Source: TMED27 sp964351195 | Lineage (GTDB): Bacteria > Pseudomonadota > Alphaproteobacteria > Micavibrionales > Micavibrionaceae | Assembly (NCBI GenBank): GCA_964351195.1 | Contig: CAYGNI010000007.1 | Span: 1 to 38,483 of the forward strand | Reading direction: 5' to 3' | Length of the DNA stretch: 38,483 nucleotides | In this document: piece by piece, positions 16,309 through 23,242 of the stretch | How the letters are laid out: each line of letters begins with the position of its first letter | Numbering within the stretch: the first letter of the stretch is position 1 | The notes under the pieces: generated by a model | The model's input: the letters and a program-made list of their open reading frames with translations, nothing else | What the model was told of the DNA's origin: nothing | Databases searched by the model: none | Position numbers and translations under genes: made by a program

Positions 16309-16804
16309 AGATCATATGAACCAGTCAAATCAAAAGACATCTGCCGCGGAGCAAGCGTTTTTATCGCGCGATCCCAACAAAGCCATCCTGGAAATGATGG
16401 AAACGATTACCGATTTGCGCGCTGTTTATGCCGAAGAGACAAAAGCGCTTCAGGATGCCGACACCGTTACTTTCCTGAATATCCAAGACAGGAAGCTTGA
16501 GAGCGCGCGCAAATATCAAAAGAGCATTGAAGAGATACTCTTGCGCAAAGAGGAAATGAGACAGGTCGATGTCTCGCAGAAAAAGAAGCTGGAAGCCATG
16601 CAGGCCGATTTTGCGAATTTGACCAAAGAGAATATGGAAGCCCTGGGCCGGATGCAGCGCACGATGGAGCGTTTGGGTAATACGGTGCGCAGTGCCGCGA
16701 AAGAAGCTGTGAACCGTCAGCGCGCCTATAGCTATGGCGAGCAAGGCGTTTTGAAGAATAACGAAAACAAAGTTGTTTCAACCGGTGTGAGTGAGACGGC
16801 GTAA
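16301..16804 (+). CDS. FlgN-like export chaperone, copy 2
   Basis: This 167-residue helical protein parallels its upstream neighbour. The segment 'ILEMMETITDLRAVYAEETK' is followed by 'ALQDADTVTFLNIQDRKLES', matching the 'ALTQNDMLSFAILQDEK' block in the first copy, and then by a long coiled coil. The ATG at 16301 has a GAGGGG ribosome site seven bases upstream and overlaps the previous stop by eight bases; a longer start at 16232 is unlikely. It is probably a second flagellar export chaperone or FlgN relative. An alternative is a structural-subunit chaperone for the hook genes that follow. It is immediately upstream of fliK. Confidence 0.55.
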   Translation: MPRDHMNQSNQKTSAAEQAFLSRDPNKAILEMMETITDLRAVYAEETKALQDADTVTFLNIQDRKLESARKYQKSIEEILLRKEEMRQVDVSQKKKLEAMQADFANLTKENMEALGRMQRTMERLGNTVRSAAKEAVNRQRAYSYGEQGVLKNNENKVVSTGVSETA

Positions 16805-16826
16805 TTGGAATATTAGAAAGATAAAC

Positions 16827-18470
16827 ATGGACTTAATGAGTTTCTTTACATTGCAAACCCCAGGGCAGAACCAGGGGGCAAATATTCCGGGAGGTCCCGG
16901 AGCGCTTGGAGTCGGCGCGGCCAAGGGCGGTGTGAGTATCTTTGATCTTTTCCTTGCGCAACTGGCGCAACAAAAAGGTGAGACCGCACAAGTCGAGTCA
17001 CAGCCATTATCCGAAGACGAAACGCCTTTGCAATCCGATAATCCTGCTTTGGAAAAAAAGCCGGAGCTTAACATTGCGCGGCTGCTGGCGGACAATCCCG
17101 AAATTGAAGAGAATATTGAAACACTCAGCCAGACATTGAATTTGGATATTCTGGCGGAGATTGAAGCTACACTGGCGCTTAATCAGCAAGCTTTTGATAA
17201 TAGTTTGAAGCCTTTAACAGATGGTCTTATTACGAGCGAGAGCGTTGAGGCGGGCAGTCCGCGCTTGATCAACGGCTTGATCGTTGACGACGAAGCGGTT
17301 CAGGCGAAGAAAAACAAAATTCTTTTGAATGGAATCAAAGATTTCTTTGAAAGCCTTGACTCAATTTCTCAAGGTGGAAATGAGAGCGAAGGCGGATTTG
17401 ATCTGGCGCTTTTGAATTTAACGCCCGAGCAGATTACCGATTTGAAAGCCAAGATTGCGCAAAGACAATCCGTTGACGTCACCGCAGCGGATTTTGACGT
17501 TACTAAAGACCTTCCAGGTCAAAATTTGTTTGGCGCCCTGATTGCTTTGGTAGCGCCTAAGAAGATTGTTGCGAATGCCGATTTGACGCTTGAAAGCGGC
17601 GTCGCGACAGCGCCCGCGCCTACTACTCCTGTTCAAGAAATAGTTGCGAAACTGAATGCGCTCGTCATCGATAAGGAAACACAAGGGTTTAAGCCGCTGG
17701 CAGAGTCTTTCAAACGTTTACCTGCTCAAGATTTTGAAACTGCGTTGAAAGATTTTGTCGGTACGAAGAAAGCTGCGACCGGACAGGGTGTTGGTGAGAT
17801 TGTTCAGGCTTCTCAGGGTAAAGCGCCCGCCCCTACCCCATCGGCGAATGTCGCCTCGGCTTTGCAGAATTTTAGTGCCTTACAGGGTTTCTTCCCGGGC
17901 ATTACGGGCAACCTGTTTGCAAATACTCTTTCAGCCCAGAGCGCAGGCGATGATTTCGGTCTTTCTGCGATGAGCGGGACATCAGCGCAGGGACTAGCCT
18001 CGCTTGTTACACAAGCCCAGAGCGCCGGGCGCGCCCATCCAGCAGCGCAGCTGGTGGCGGCGCATATTCAGAAAAATGCTGGTCAAGGCGGTGAGACAAA
18101 TATCCGCCTGCAGCTCGACCCTCCTGAGCTGGGCCGCGTGGAAGTGCGCATGCATTTTGCCAAAGATAAGAGCATGAAGGCGATGCTGAGCGTTGAGAAA
18201 CCCGAAACCTTCGCGATGCTTCAGCGTGATGTGCATGTTTTGGAGAAGGCTTTGCAGGATGCAGGAATTGAGTCCGAAGGCGGGATTTCGTTTGAGTTGG
18301 CACAAGGTGAAGATTTCCTTGGCGGCGGGAATGAGCGCGGCGGATCACATGAGCAAGGCGGCACCGGCGCAGGCGGTGAAGGCCTTGATGAGAGTGAATT
18401 GATTGAAACAACGATGACATGGTTCGTGGACCCCGAGAGTGGGCACACGCGCTATGACATTTGGGCATAG
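16827..18470 (+). CDS. fliK: Flagellar hook-length control protein FliK
   Basis: FliK is the secreted molecular ruler that measures the hook and triggers the export-specificity switch in FlhB. The 547-residue protein starts at ATG 16827 (preceded by AGAAAG) and has a long, low-conservation N-terminal and central region rich in Gln, Ala and Pro. The C-terminal hook-length domain (about residues 405-510) has 'ETNIRLQLDPPELGRVEVRM', 'MLSVEKPETFAMLQRDV' and 'LEKALQDAGIE'. A Gly/Glu-rich tail follows. It lies directly before flgD and flgE, the usual hook-gene order in alphaproteobacteria. Confidence 0.9.
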   Translation: MDLMSFFTLQTPGQNQGANIPGGPGALGVGAAKGGVSIFDLFLAQLAQQKGETAQVESQPLSEDETPLQSDNPALEKKPELNIARLLADNPEIEENIETLSQTLNLDILAEIEATLALNQQAFDNSLKPLTDGLITSESVEAGSPRLINGLIVDDEAVQAKKNKILLNGIKDFFESLDSISQGGNESEGGFDLALLNLTPEQITDLKAKIAQRQSVDVTAADFDVTKDLPGQNLFGALIALVAPKKIVANADLTLESGVATAPAPTTPVQEIVAKLNALVIDKETQGFKPLAESFKRLPAQDFETALKDFVGTKKAATGQGVGEIVQASQGKAPAPTPSANVASALQNFSALQGFFPGITGNLFANTLSAQSAGDDFGLSAMSGTSAQGLASLVTQAQSAGRAHPAAQLVAAHIQKNAGQGGETNIRLQLDPPELGRVEVRMHFAKDKSMKAMLSVEKPETFAMLQRDVHVLEKALQDAGIESEGGISFELAQGEDFLGGGNERGGSHEQGGTGAGGEGLDESELIETTMTWFVDPESGHTRYDIWA

Positions 18471-18487
18471 AAGGACAGGAGAGCGAT

Positions 18488-19207
18488 ATGACCTCTGATG
18501 TAACACTGAACACGGCGATTAACCAGCAAGCCAGAACGCAGGGTGCGACGACGCAGCTTGCCGAAGATTTCGCGCAGTTCTTGAATTTGCTAACCATTCA
18601 GCTTCAGAACCAGGACCCATTATCGCCGATGGAAACGAACGAGTTCACCAATCAGCTGGTAGCGTTTACGGGCGTTGAACAGCAGATTAACACCAACCAA
18701 AAACTTGACTCTCTTGTGGCCTTGCAGCTTGGGAATTCAATTGGACAGGCTTTGGGCTATGTCGGGCTGGATATCTCTTATGTGTCATCAGAGTTCAATT
18801 ATGACGGCACAAACCCATCTACTATTCGTTACTCGCTGAACGATCAGGCGGTCGATTCTACGCTGCGTGTTCTGGATGAGAACGGCAATATTGTCTTTGA
18901 AACCGATGCGGCGACGGCGCCTGGTCAAAACGATTTTACATGGGATGGAACATTGAGGACCGGCGGCAAAGCCGAGGCCGGAACATATGAAATTCGCATT
19001 GATGCGCTTAACAGTAATGATGAAGCCGTAGGCTCCACAGTTGTTGTCACGGGCAATGTCGACGGCGTTGAAAGCCAGAATGGCTCAATCTTTGCGATCG
19101 TCGGAGAACGTGCAGTTTCGCTTGGGAACATCCTGAGTGTCAATAAACCGGCAGATCCTTTTGTGGATACACCTGATGCGTCTGATGAGGAGGATACTAC
19201 CGGATAA
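18488..19207 (+). CDS. flgD: Flagellar hook-cap protein FlgD
   Basis: FlgD caps the growing hook and allows FlgE to polymerise. I start at ATG 18488, which has an AGGAGAG site; the open frame from 18461 overlaps fliK and is unlikely. The 239 residues show the conserved N-terminus 'DFAQFLNLLTIQLQNQDPLSP' and 'METNEFTNQLVAFTGVEQQ'. The FlgD Ig-like and Tudor-like parts follow, with 'WDGTLRTGGKAEAGTYEIRI'. The C-terminus ends in an acidic tail. Seventeen bases separate it from fliK. Confidence 0.95.
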   Translation: MTSDVTLNTAINQQARTQGATTQLAEDFAQFLNLLTIQLQNQDPLSPMETNEFTNQLVAFTGVEQQINTNQKLDSLVALQLGNSIGQALGYVGLDISYVSSEFNYDGTNPSTIRYSLNDQAVDSTLRVLDENGNIVFETDAATAPGQNDFTWDGTLRTGGKAEAGTYEIRIDALNSNDEAVGSTVVVTGNVDGVESQNGSIFAIVGERAVSLGNILSVNKPADPFVDTPDASDEEDTTG

Positions 19208-19210
19208 CAG

Positions 19211-19233
19211 TTTTAACATTTAACCATTTTAAC
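19211..19233 (+). promoter_or_regulatory. Triple TTTAAC cluster ahead of flgE
   Basis: TTTAAC occurs at 19212, 19219 and 19228 in 23 bases. The middle copy reads TTAACCAT, a form of CtrA-binding site reported in Caulobacter. None of the pairs has the canonical seven-base spacing, so this is only a candidate binding site. Confidence 0.3.
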
Positions 19234-19288
19234 GCCCGCACAACCAAAGATCAGGGCACAGACTTTAAAAAAAGAAGGAGACTACATC

Positions 19289-21037
19289 ATGGGACTTTTT
19301 GGATCTTTATTTACAGGTGTTTCGGCGCTGTTTGCGCAGTCGCAGAACACAGCGATTATTTCGAACAACATCGCAAACATTAACACAACCGGGTATAAGC
19401 GATCAGAAGCCGCTTTTGAGAGCCTTGTGACATCTCAGAGCCGCTTATCGACTTATTCACCGGGTACAGTGACCGTTAACCGCATTCAGCGCGTTGACCA
19501 GCAAGGTGCGATTACGCAGACGTCTTCAGGGACAGACGCATCAATTTCCGGGAACGGTTTCTTCCCGGTCAAGCGTGCGGCTCTGGACTCACAGGAATTC
19601 CTGTACACACGCGCAGGTCAATTCTCAGAAGACAGCCAAGGCTTGCTCAGAAACTCTGCAGGCTTCGTGCTTTACGGATGGCCGATTGATGCCGATGGTA
19701 ACTTGCCGGCGAACCAGGGGGACCTTTCCTCATTGCTTCCTGCGGATGTTGCGTTCCTTGGCGGATTGACCCGTCCGACCTCTTCGGCGGAACTGGCGGT
19801 CAACCTGGATGCAGGTAGTGTCGACAATACGCTGGCTGGCGCGGTTGCAGGCGCGGCAGACTTCTCGCGTGGCTTGGCTGTATTTGACAGCCTTGGTTCA
19901 TCGCAGGTCTTGACCATGGAGTTCACCAAAACCTTTGGCCCTCAAGCCACTGCCAACGGAAATGTTTCAGACCTTTTGGCGACAAGCAACCTGATTACGG
20001 ATGTCGGCATGTCTGCGGGCGACCAGTTCACAGTGACGACAGAGCTTGGCGGACCGCTGACACTGACTGTTGTGTCCGGTGCACCTGCTGTTGCAGGGGA
20101 CATTCAGACAGTGAATGACATTATCTTGGAAATCAACAATGCGGGTATCGGCGCCTCAGCCTTCCTTGGCAATGATGGCGAGCTTGTTATCCAGCGTGAT
20201 GAATTCACGGCAGGCGCAACCAACACATTGACAGTGACAGATGTGACCGGGACACCACTTGTCAGCCTGGGTATCACAAACGGGACCTATACGTCGGATG
20301 ATTTATCCGGCACGGCACCGAACTACGACAACGGTTTATTTACCGACTCACCGCCTTATTCCAACAGCGCAGGCACTGACACGAACGCATTCCCATCCTT
20401 CCAGTTCCTGCCAGGCGATACGTCTTACAACTCTCGTGGTTGGTGGCAGCTTAATATCGTGCACCCAGACGGCACGAGCCTAAGCCGTGGCCTGCTAAAC
20501 TTTAACGGCGACGGTACGTTGAATGCATTTGCCGATAACACAGGTAACACAGACATTAACCTCAACCAGATTGACTGGGGCAACGGTTCCGAACCACAGA
20601 ATATTTCAGTCGACATTGAGCGTTTCAGCCAATTTTCTGGGAATTTCGACGTGATCTTCTCCGATCAGAATGGTGCGGAGCTTGGTCTGAGAACCGGTGT
20701 TGAAATTAACCGCGACGGTATCGTCAGCGCGCGATTCTCCAACGGTGCGTCCTCCGACCTTTACAAAATTCCGTTGATCACATTTGCGAATGCAAACGGG
20801 TTGAGTGAAGTTTCCGGTACGGCCTATTCAGAATCCCAGGCATCCGGGGAAGAAAACCTGCGTGAGGCCGGGACAGGCGGCGCAGGATTCGTTGAGCCCT
20901 CAACACTGGAGGCGTCAAACGTCGACCTCGCGGACGAATTTGCGAGATTGATCGTTTCACAGCGCGCCTTTGGTGCCGGGACACGATTGATCAATACAGT
21001 CGACCAGATGACGGAAGACCTTTTGAGATTGAGATAA
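19289..21037 (+). CDS. flgE: Flagellar hook protein FlgE
   Basis: FlgE polymerises into the hook. The 582-residue product has the axial-family N-terminus 'LFTGVSALFAQSQNTAIISN' and 'NIANINTTGYKRSEAAFESL'. A long central region follows, with 'SGNGFFPVKRA' and 'FLYTRAGQFSEDSQG' before variable beta domains. The C-terminus 'LEASNVDLADEFARLIVSQR' is typical. The centre (about residues 250-330) includes a segment resembling a flagellin IN motif. A good GAAGGAG ribosome site precedes the ATG. At 582 residues it is longer than the enteric hook protein (about 400), which is common in alphaproteobacteria. Confidence 0.96.
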   Translation: MGLFGSLFTGVSALFAQSQNTAIISNNIANINTTGYKRSEAAFESLVTSQSRLSTYSPGTVTVNRIQRVDQQGAITQTSSGTDASISGNGFFPVKRAALDSQEFLYTRAGQFSEDSQGLLRNSAGFVLYGWPIDADGNLPANQGDLSSLLPADVAFLGGLTRPTSSAELAVNLDAGSVDNTLAGAVAGAADFSRGLAVFDSLGSSQVLTMEFTKTFGPQATANGNVSDLLATSNLITDVGMSAGDQFTVTTELGGPLTLTVVSGAPAVAGDIQTVNDIILEINNAGIGASAFLGNDGELVIQRDEFTAGATNTLTVTDVTGTPLVSLGITNGTYTSDDLSGTAPNYDNGLFTDSPPYSNSAGTDTNAFPSFQFLPGDTSYNSRGWWQLNIVHPDGTSLSRGLLNFNGDGTLNAFADNTGNTDINLNQIDWGNGSEPQNISVDIERFSQFSGNFDVIFSDQNGAELGLRTGVEINRDGIVSARFSNGASSDLYKIPLITFANANGLSEVSGTAYSESQASGEENLREAGTGGAGFVEPSTLEASNVDLADEFARLIVSQRAFGAGTRLINTVDQMTEDLLRLR

Positions 21038-21410
21038 TAGAGTTTTTCGGCCTTAGCGCGCTTTGAGTTTACTACCCTAACCCTAACGTCAAAGCATGTG
21101 AGGCCGATTTTCTGGACTGTGGCTAGAAACAGAATGTTTCTCTTCACACCGGAAAAGGGCGCATCGGGCAATGCCCCGCATGGTAGAACCCAACCTAATG
21201 CCAGGTGCGCCCCCCTTTTTTATTGCCTCGCGGCGCTTCGCGTCTCCTGCGGGGCGGGTGAAAGCCCGAGGCGCAGTCGCGCCTTCTTTATTGTCTCTCA
21301 GCGCTTTCGCCTTTTTAAGTTTGCGAACCCGCCCATGGTGTTGTTTCGCGCAGTCGCAGACACACTCGCAAATTTTTCCTGAGACGCACTTGTCCACTCT
21401 TTTTCGTAAA
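21038..21410. other. Hairpin-rich region between flgE and the first flagellin
   Basis: The 449-base gap holds no convincing gene; open frames across 21098-21440 have biased, low-complexity translations. Two structured blocks are visible. The first is 21157-21221: GGGCGCA pairs with TGCGCCC over 43 bases, with an inner GGGC-AAT-GCCC hairpin, ending in a C/T run. The second is 21225-21272: GCCTCG pairs with CGAGGC and contains CGCG/CGCG and CGGG/CCCG hairpins. The first could end the flgI-flgE transcript. The second is GC-rich and unlike the surroundings and may be a small repeat element. Confidence 0.45.
21157..21221 (+). terminator. Possible terminator after flgE
   Basis: A 7-bp stem GGGCGCA / TGCGCCC with A4 on its left and C3T6 on its right has a large structured loop that includes GGGC-AAT-GCCC. 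The big loop makes this an atypical terminator; it may instead be a folded RNA element. Confidence 0.4.
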
Positions 21411-21441
21411 TTAAGAATATTTAAGACTCTTATGATATAAT
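21411..21441 (+). promoter_or_regulatory. Promoter of the LamG flagellin gene
   Basis: TATAAT at 21436-21441 is a perfect -10 box. Upstream, TTAA (21411-21414) and TTAA (21421-21424) are spaced by six bases. They lie where a CtrA box sits in CtrA-activated promoters, but with one base too few between halves. No sigma-54 element was found before this gene. Confidence 0.5.
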
Positions 21442-21451
21442 GGAAGTAATT

Positions 21452-21487
21452 ACAGTATGTAATTTGTAACTCGGGATACAGTATGTA
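21452..21487 (+). repeat. Direct repeat ACAGTATGTA overlapping the flagellin start
   Basis: ACAGTATGTA occurs at 21452-21461 and again at 21478-21487, where it runs into the ATG start codon. The first copy also forms a hairpin, AATTAC (21448-21453) with GTAATT (21459-21464). Each copy contains an out-of-frame ATG that meets a stop at once or after two codons. This leader has no strong Shine-Dalgarno sequence. Confidence 0.55.
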
Positions 21488-23079
21488 TGGTTAATGATGT
21501 GATACTTGGGACGGCTGTACGCAATACGGTTACATCCATTAACCGTACACAGGCTGCTTTTGACCAAACATCATTGCGCCTTGCGACAGGGCTCAAGGTT
21601 AATTCAGCCCTCGATAACCCCTCCAGCTTCTTTACAGCCAAAACCCTTACAAACAGAGCCTCAGATTTTTCGAAACTTCTGGATGGTATCGGCATTAGCC
21701 TGCGCACCCTTGAAGAAACTCAGGCTGGTATCGACACGCTCACAAGGCTTTTACGACAGGGACAAGCGATTGCAGAAAGGTCGCGCGATGCGCTCAGGGC
21801 GGGGAACGCCGATCCTTCAATTGTCCCGGTGTCTGTTAACACGCCCCTGCCCTCTTTAAATACTGAAATTTTGCTCGACTTACCCGTGACTTACTATCGG
21901 CTTGATGAAACCAGTGGCCCTATCGTCGATTACGGGACACTCGCGCCTGTCGCAGCAACATATAGTGGAGGAGCCGCCGCGAATGCAGCTCCACTTTATA
22001 CGAACGAGCCTCAACCAAGCGTCAGTTTTGATGGCGTTAATGACCGAATAAGCGTTGCGGATGCCGCTCACATTAACGCTAGCACGACGACGGCGCGTAG
22101 TGTTGAGCTTGTCTTTAACGCCAATACAACAAGCGGGCGGCAAATTTTATATGAAGAAGGCGGGGACGCTAACGGTTTTACGATTTATATCGATAACGGC
22201 CTTTTATATTTCACCGCTGAGGACGACGACGGCGCACAAAGGTTTTTTGATCTTAATATTAACACGTCTATTGTTGCCGGGCAGACTTATCACGCGGCCT
22301 TTGTGTTTGATGGCCCGAATAGAAGTTTTAGCGGATATCTTAACGGCATTGAGGTCGGAAGAATTTCAGGCCTTAATAGTGAGGGCATATTCCCGGTCCA
22401 TAACCGTAATACTGGAATAGGCGGCATGGATGACGGCGCACAGTTTCACGACGGGAATACTGTCGCGGCGAGCGGCTTTTTCTTTAGCGGCAGAATTTCA
22501 AATGTCGCCATTTACAACCGGGTTCTGGGGGCTGCAGATTTCGCGCGTCACGCACAAAGTTTAGATGCAACAACATCCACGATGATTATCAACAAAGAGT
22601 ACAATATTATTCTTGAGCAAATAAACCTGTTGATCCTTGATGCCAACTATCGCGGGATTAATTTACTGGCCGGGGATGATTTGACGACCTATTTCAATGA
22701 AGACCATTCAAACTTCCTTTTTAGCAAGGGGGTGGATTTTTCTTTTGAGGGGCTTGGACTTATTAGTAAAGATTTTTCCAGCCTTGAGGCTGTTGAGGGT
22801 ATTTTGGACTCTCTTGAGGTTGCACTTGATACGGTGCGTAACTACGCGCGGAGTATTACCAGCGATTTGAGCATTATCAAGATCCGCAATGATTTCACAC
22901 GCAATTTGATCAATAACCACCTGGCCGGGGCCGATGATTTGACCGTTGCAGACCAAAATGAAGAAGGCGCCAATCTTTTGGCGGTGCAAACGCGGCTTGC
23001 GCTTGGGCAAACGGCTCTTTCGCTTGTAACTCAAAGTCAGGCCAGCGTGCTGAGCTTATTCACAGGAAACGGCAACTAA
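21487..23079 (+). CDS. Flagellin with an inserted laminin-G-like domain
   Basis: The 530 residues fold into three blocks. Residues 1-105 are the flagellin N-terminal D0/D1 region ('TSLRLATGLKVNSALDNPSS', 'FFTAKTLTNRASDF'). Residues about 127-358 are a beta-rich domain with the LamG/concanavalin-like pattern: 'YYRLDETSG', 'VSFDGVNDRISV', 'GFTIYIDNGLLYF', 'YLNGIEVGRI', and the closing 'FFFSGRISNVAIYNRVLGAA'. Residues about 365-526 are the flagellin C-terminal D1/D0 region ('DDLTVADQNEEGANLLAVQT'). The termini are nearly identical in places to the next flagellin, so export and polymerisation are likely retained. The insert replaces the exposed D2/D3 part and should decorate the filament. Carbohydrate or surface binding is inferred from the domain family. 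The ATG at 21487 is chosen for the in-frame conserved start; the ribosome site is weak. Confidence 0.9.
   Translation: MVNDVILGTAVRNTVTSINRTQAAFDQTSLRLATGLKVNSALDNPSSFFTAKTLTNRASDFSKLLDGIGISLRTLEETQAGIDTLTRLLRQGQAIAERSRDALRAGNADPSIVPVSVNTPLPSLNTEILLDLPVTYYRLDETSGPIVDYGTLAPVAATYSGGAAANAAPLYTNEPQPSVSFDGVNDRISVADAAHINASTTTARSVELVFNANTTSGRQILYEEGGDANGFTIYIDNGLLYFTAEDDDGAQRFFDLNINTSIVAGQTYHAAFVFDGPNRSFSGYLNGIEVGRISGLNSEGIFPVHNRNTGIGGMDDGAQFHDGNTVAASGFFFSGRISNVAIYNRVLGAADFARHAQSLDATTSTMIINKEYNIILEQINLLILDANYRGINLLAGDDLTTYFNEDHSNFLFSKGVDFSFEGLGLISKDFSSLEAVEGILDSLEVALDTVRNYARSITSDLSIIKIRNDFTRNLINNHLAGADDLTVADQNEEGANLLAVQTRLALGQTALSLVTQSQASVLSLFTGNGN
21865..22560 (+). other. LamG/concanavalin-like domain segment within flagellin
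   Basis: This in-frame segment encodes residues about 127-358 of the first flagellin. It opens with 'LPVTYYRLDETSG', has the central 'FVFDGPNRSFSGYLNGIEVG' turn and closes with 'SNVAIYNRVLG', the order seen in Laminin_G_3 domains. The second flagellin in the window has no counterpart, so the domain was gained or lost as a module. Confidence 0.85.
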
Positions 23080-23121
23080 ATATGAAAAAACGCTTATTTT
23101 TTTGCTTCAACGGGGATAAAA

Positions 23122-23146
23122 GTTAAGCGTGTTAATTAATCTTAAC
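23122..23146 (+). promoter_or_regulatory. Inverted repeat GTTAAG...CTTAAC ahead of the second flagellin
   Basis: GTTAAG (23122-23127) and CTTAAC (23141-23146) are inverted around the palindrome TTAATTAA. The element contains overlapping TTAA half-sites (N5 and N6 spacing), resembling but not matching a CtrA box. A TATATTATA stretch (23166-23174) downstream could be the -10 region. Confidence 0.4.
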
Positions 23147-23182
23147 TATACATTCACTTTTGTGATATATTATAGGATATGT

Positions 23183-23213
23183 AGCCCCAGTATCGGGCTT
23201 ATGCAGGAAGCAT
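23183..23213 (+). promoter_or_regulatory. Two leader hairpins of the second flagellin
   Basis: AGCCC (23183-23187) pairs with GGGCT (23195-23199), and ATGC (23201-23204) pairs with GCAT (23210-23213). Both lie between the likely promoter and the AAAGGAG ribosome site. FlbT, encoded just downstream, is known in Caulobacter to act on flagellin mRNA leaders, so this is a candidate target. Confidence 0.4.
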
Positions 23214-23242
23214 TACATTAAACCTAGGAAAGGAGAAAGACT

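Noticed and set aside
21075..21086. Telomere-like CCCTAACCCTAA
   Set aside because: Only two units occur, with no further copies, so chance is the better explanation.
21098..21440. Two short open frames between flgE and the first flagellin
   Set aside because: They run through hairpin-rich DNA, overlap one another, have Phe/Arg/Ala-rich low-complexity translations and no ribosome sites.
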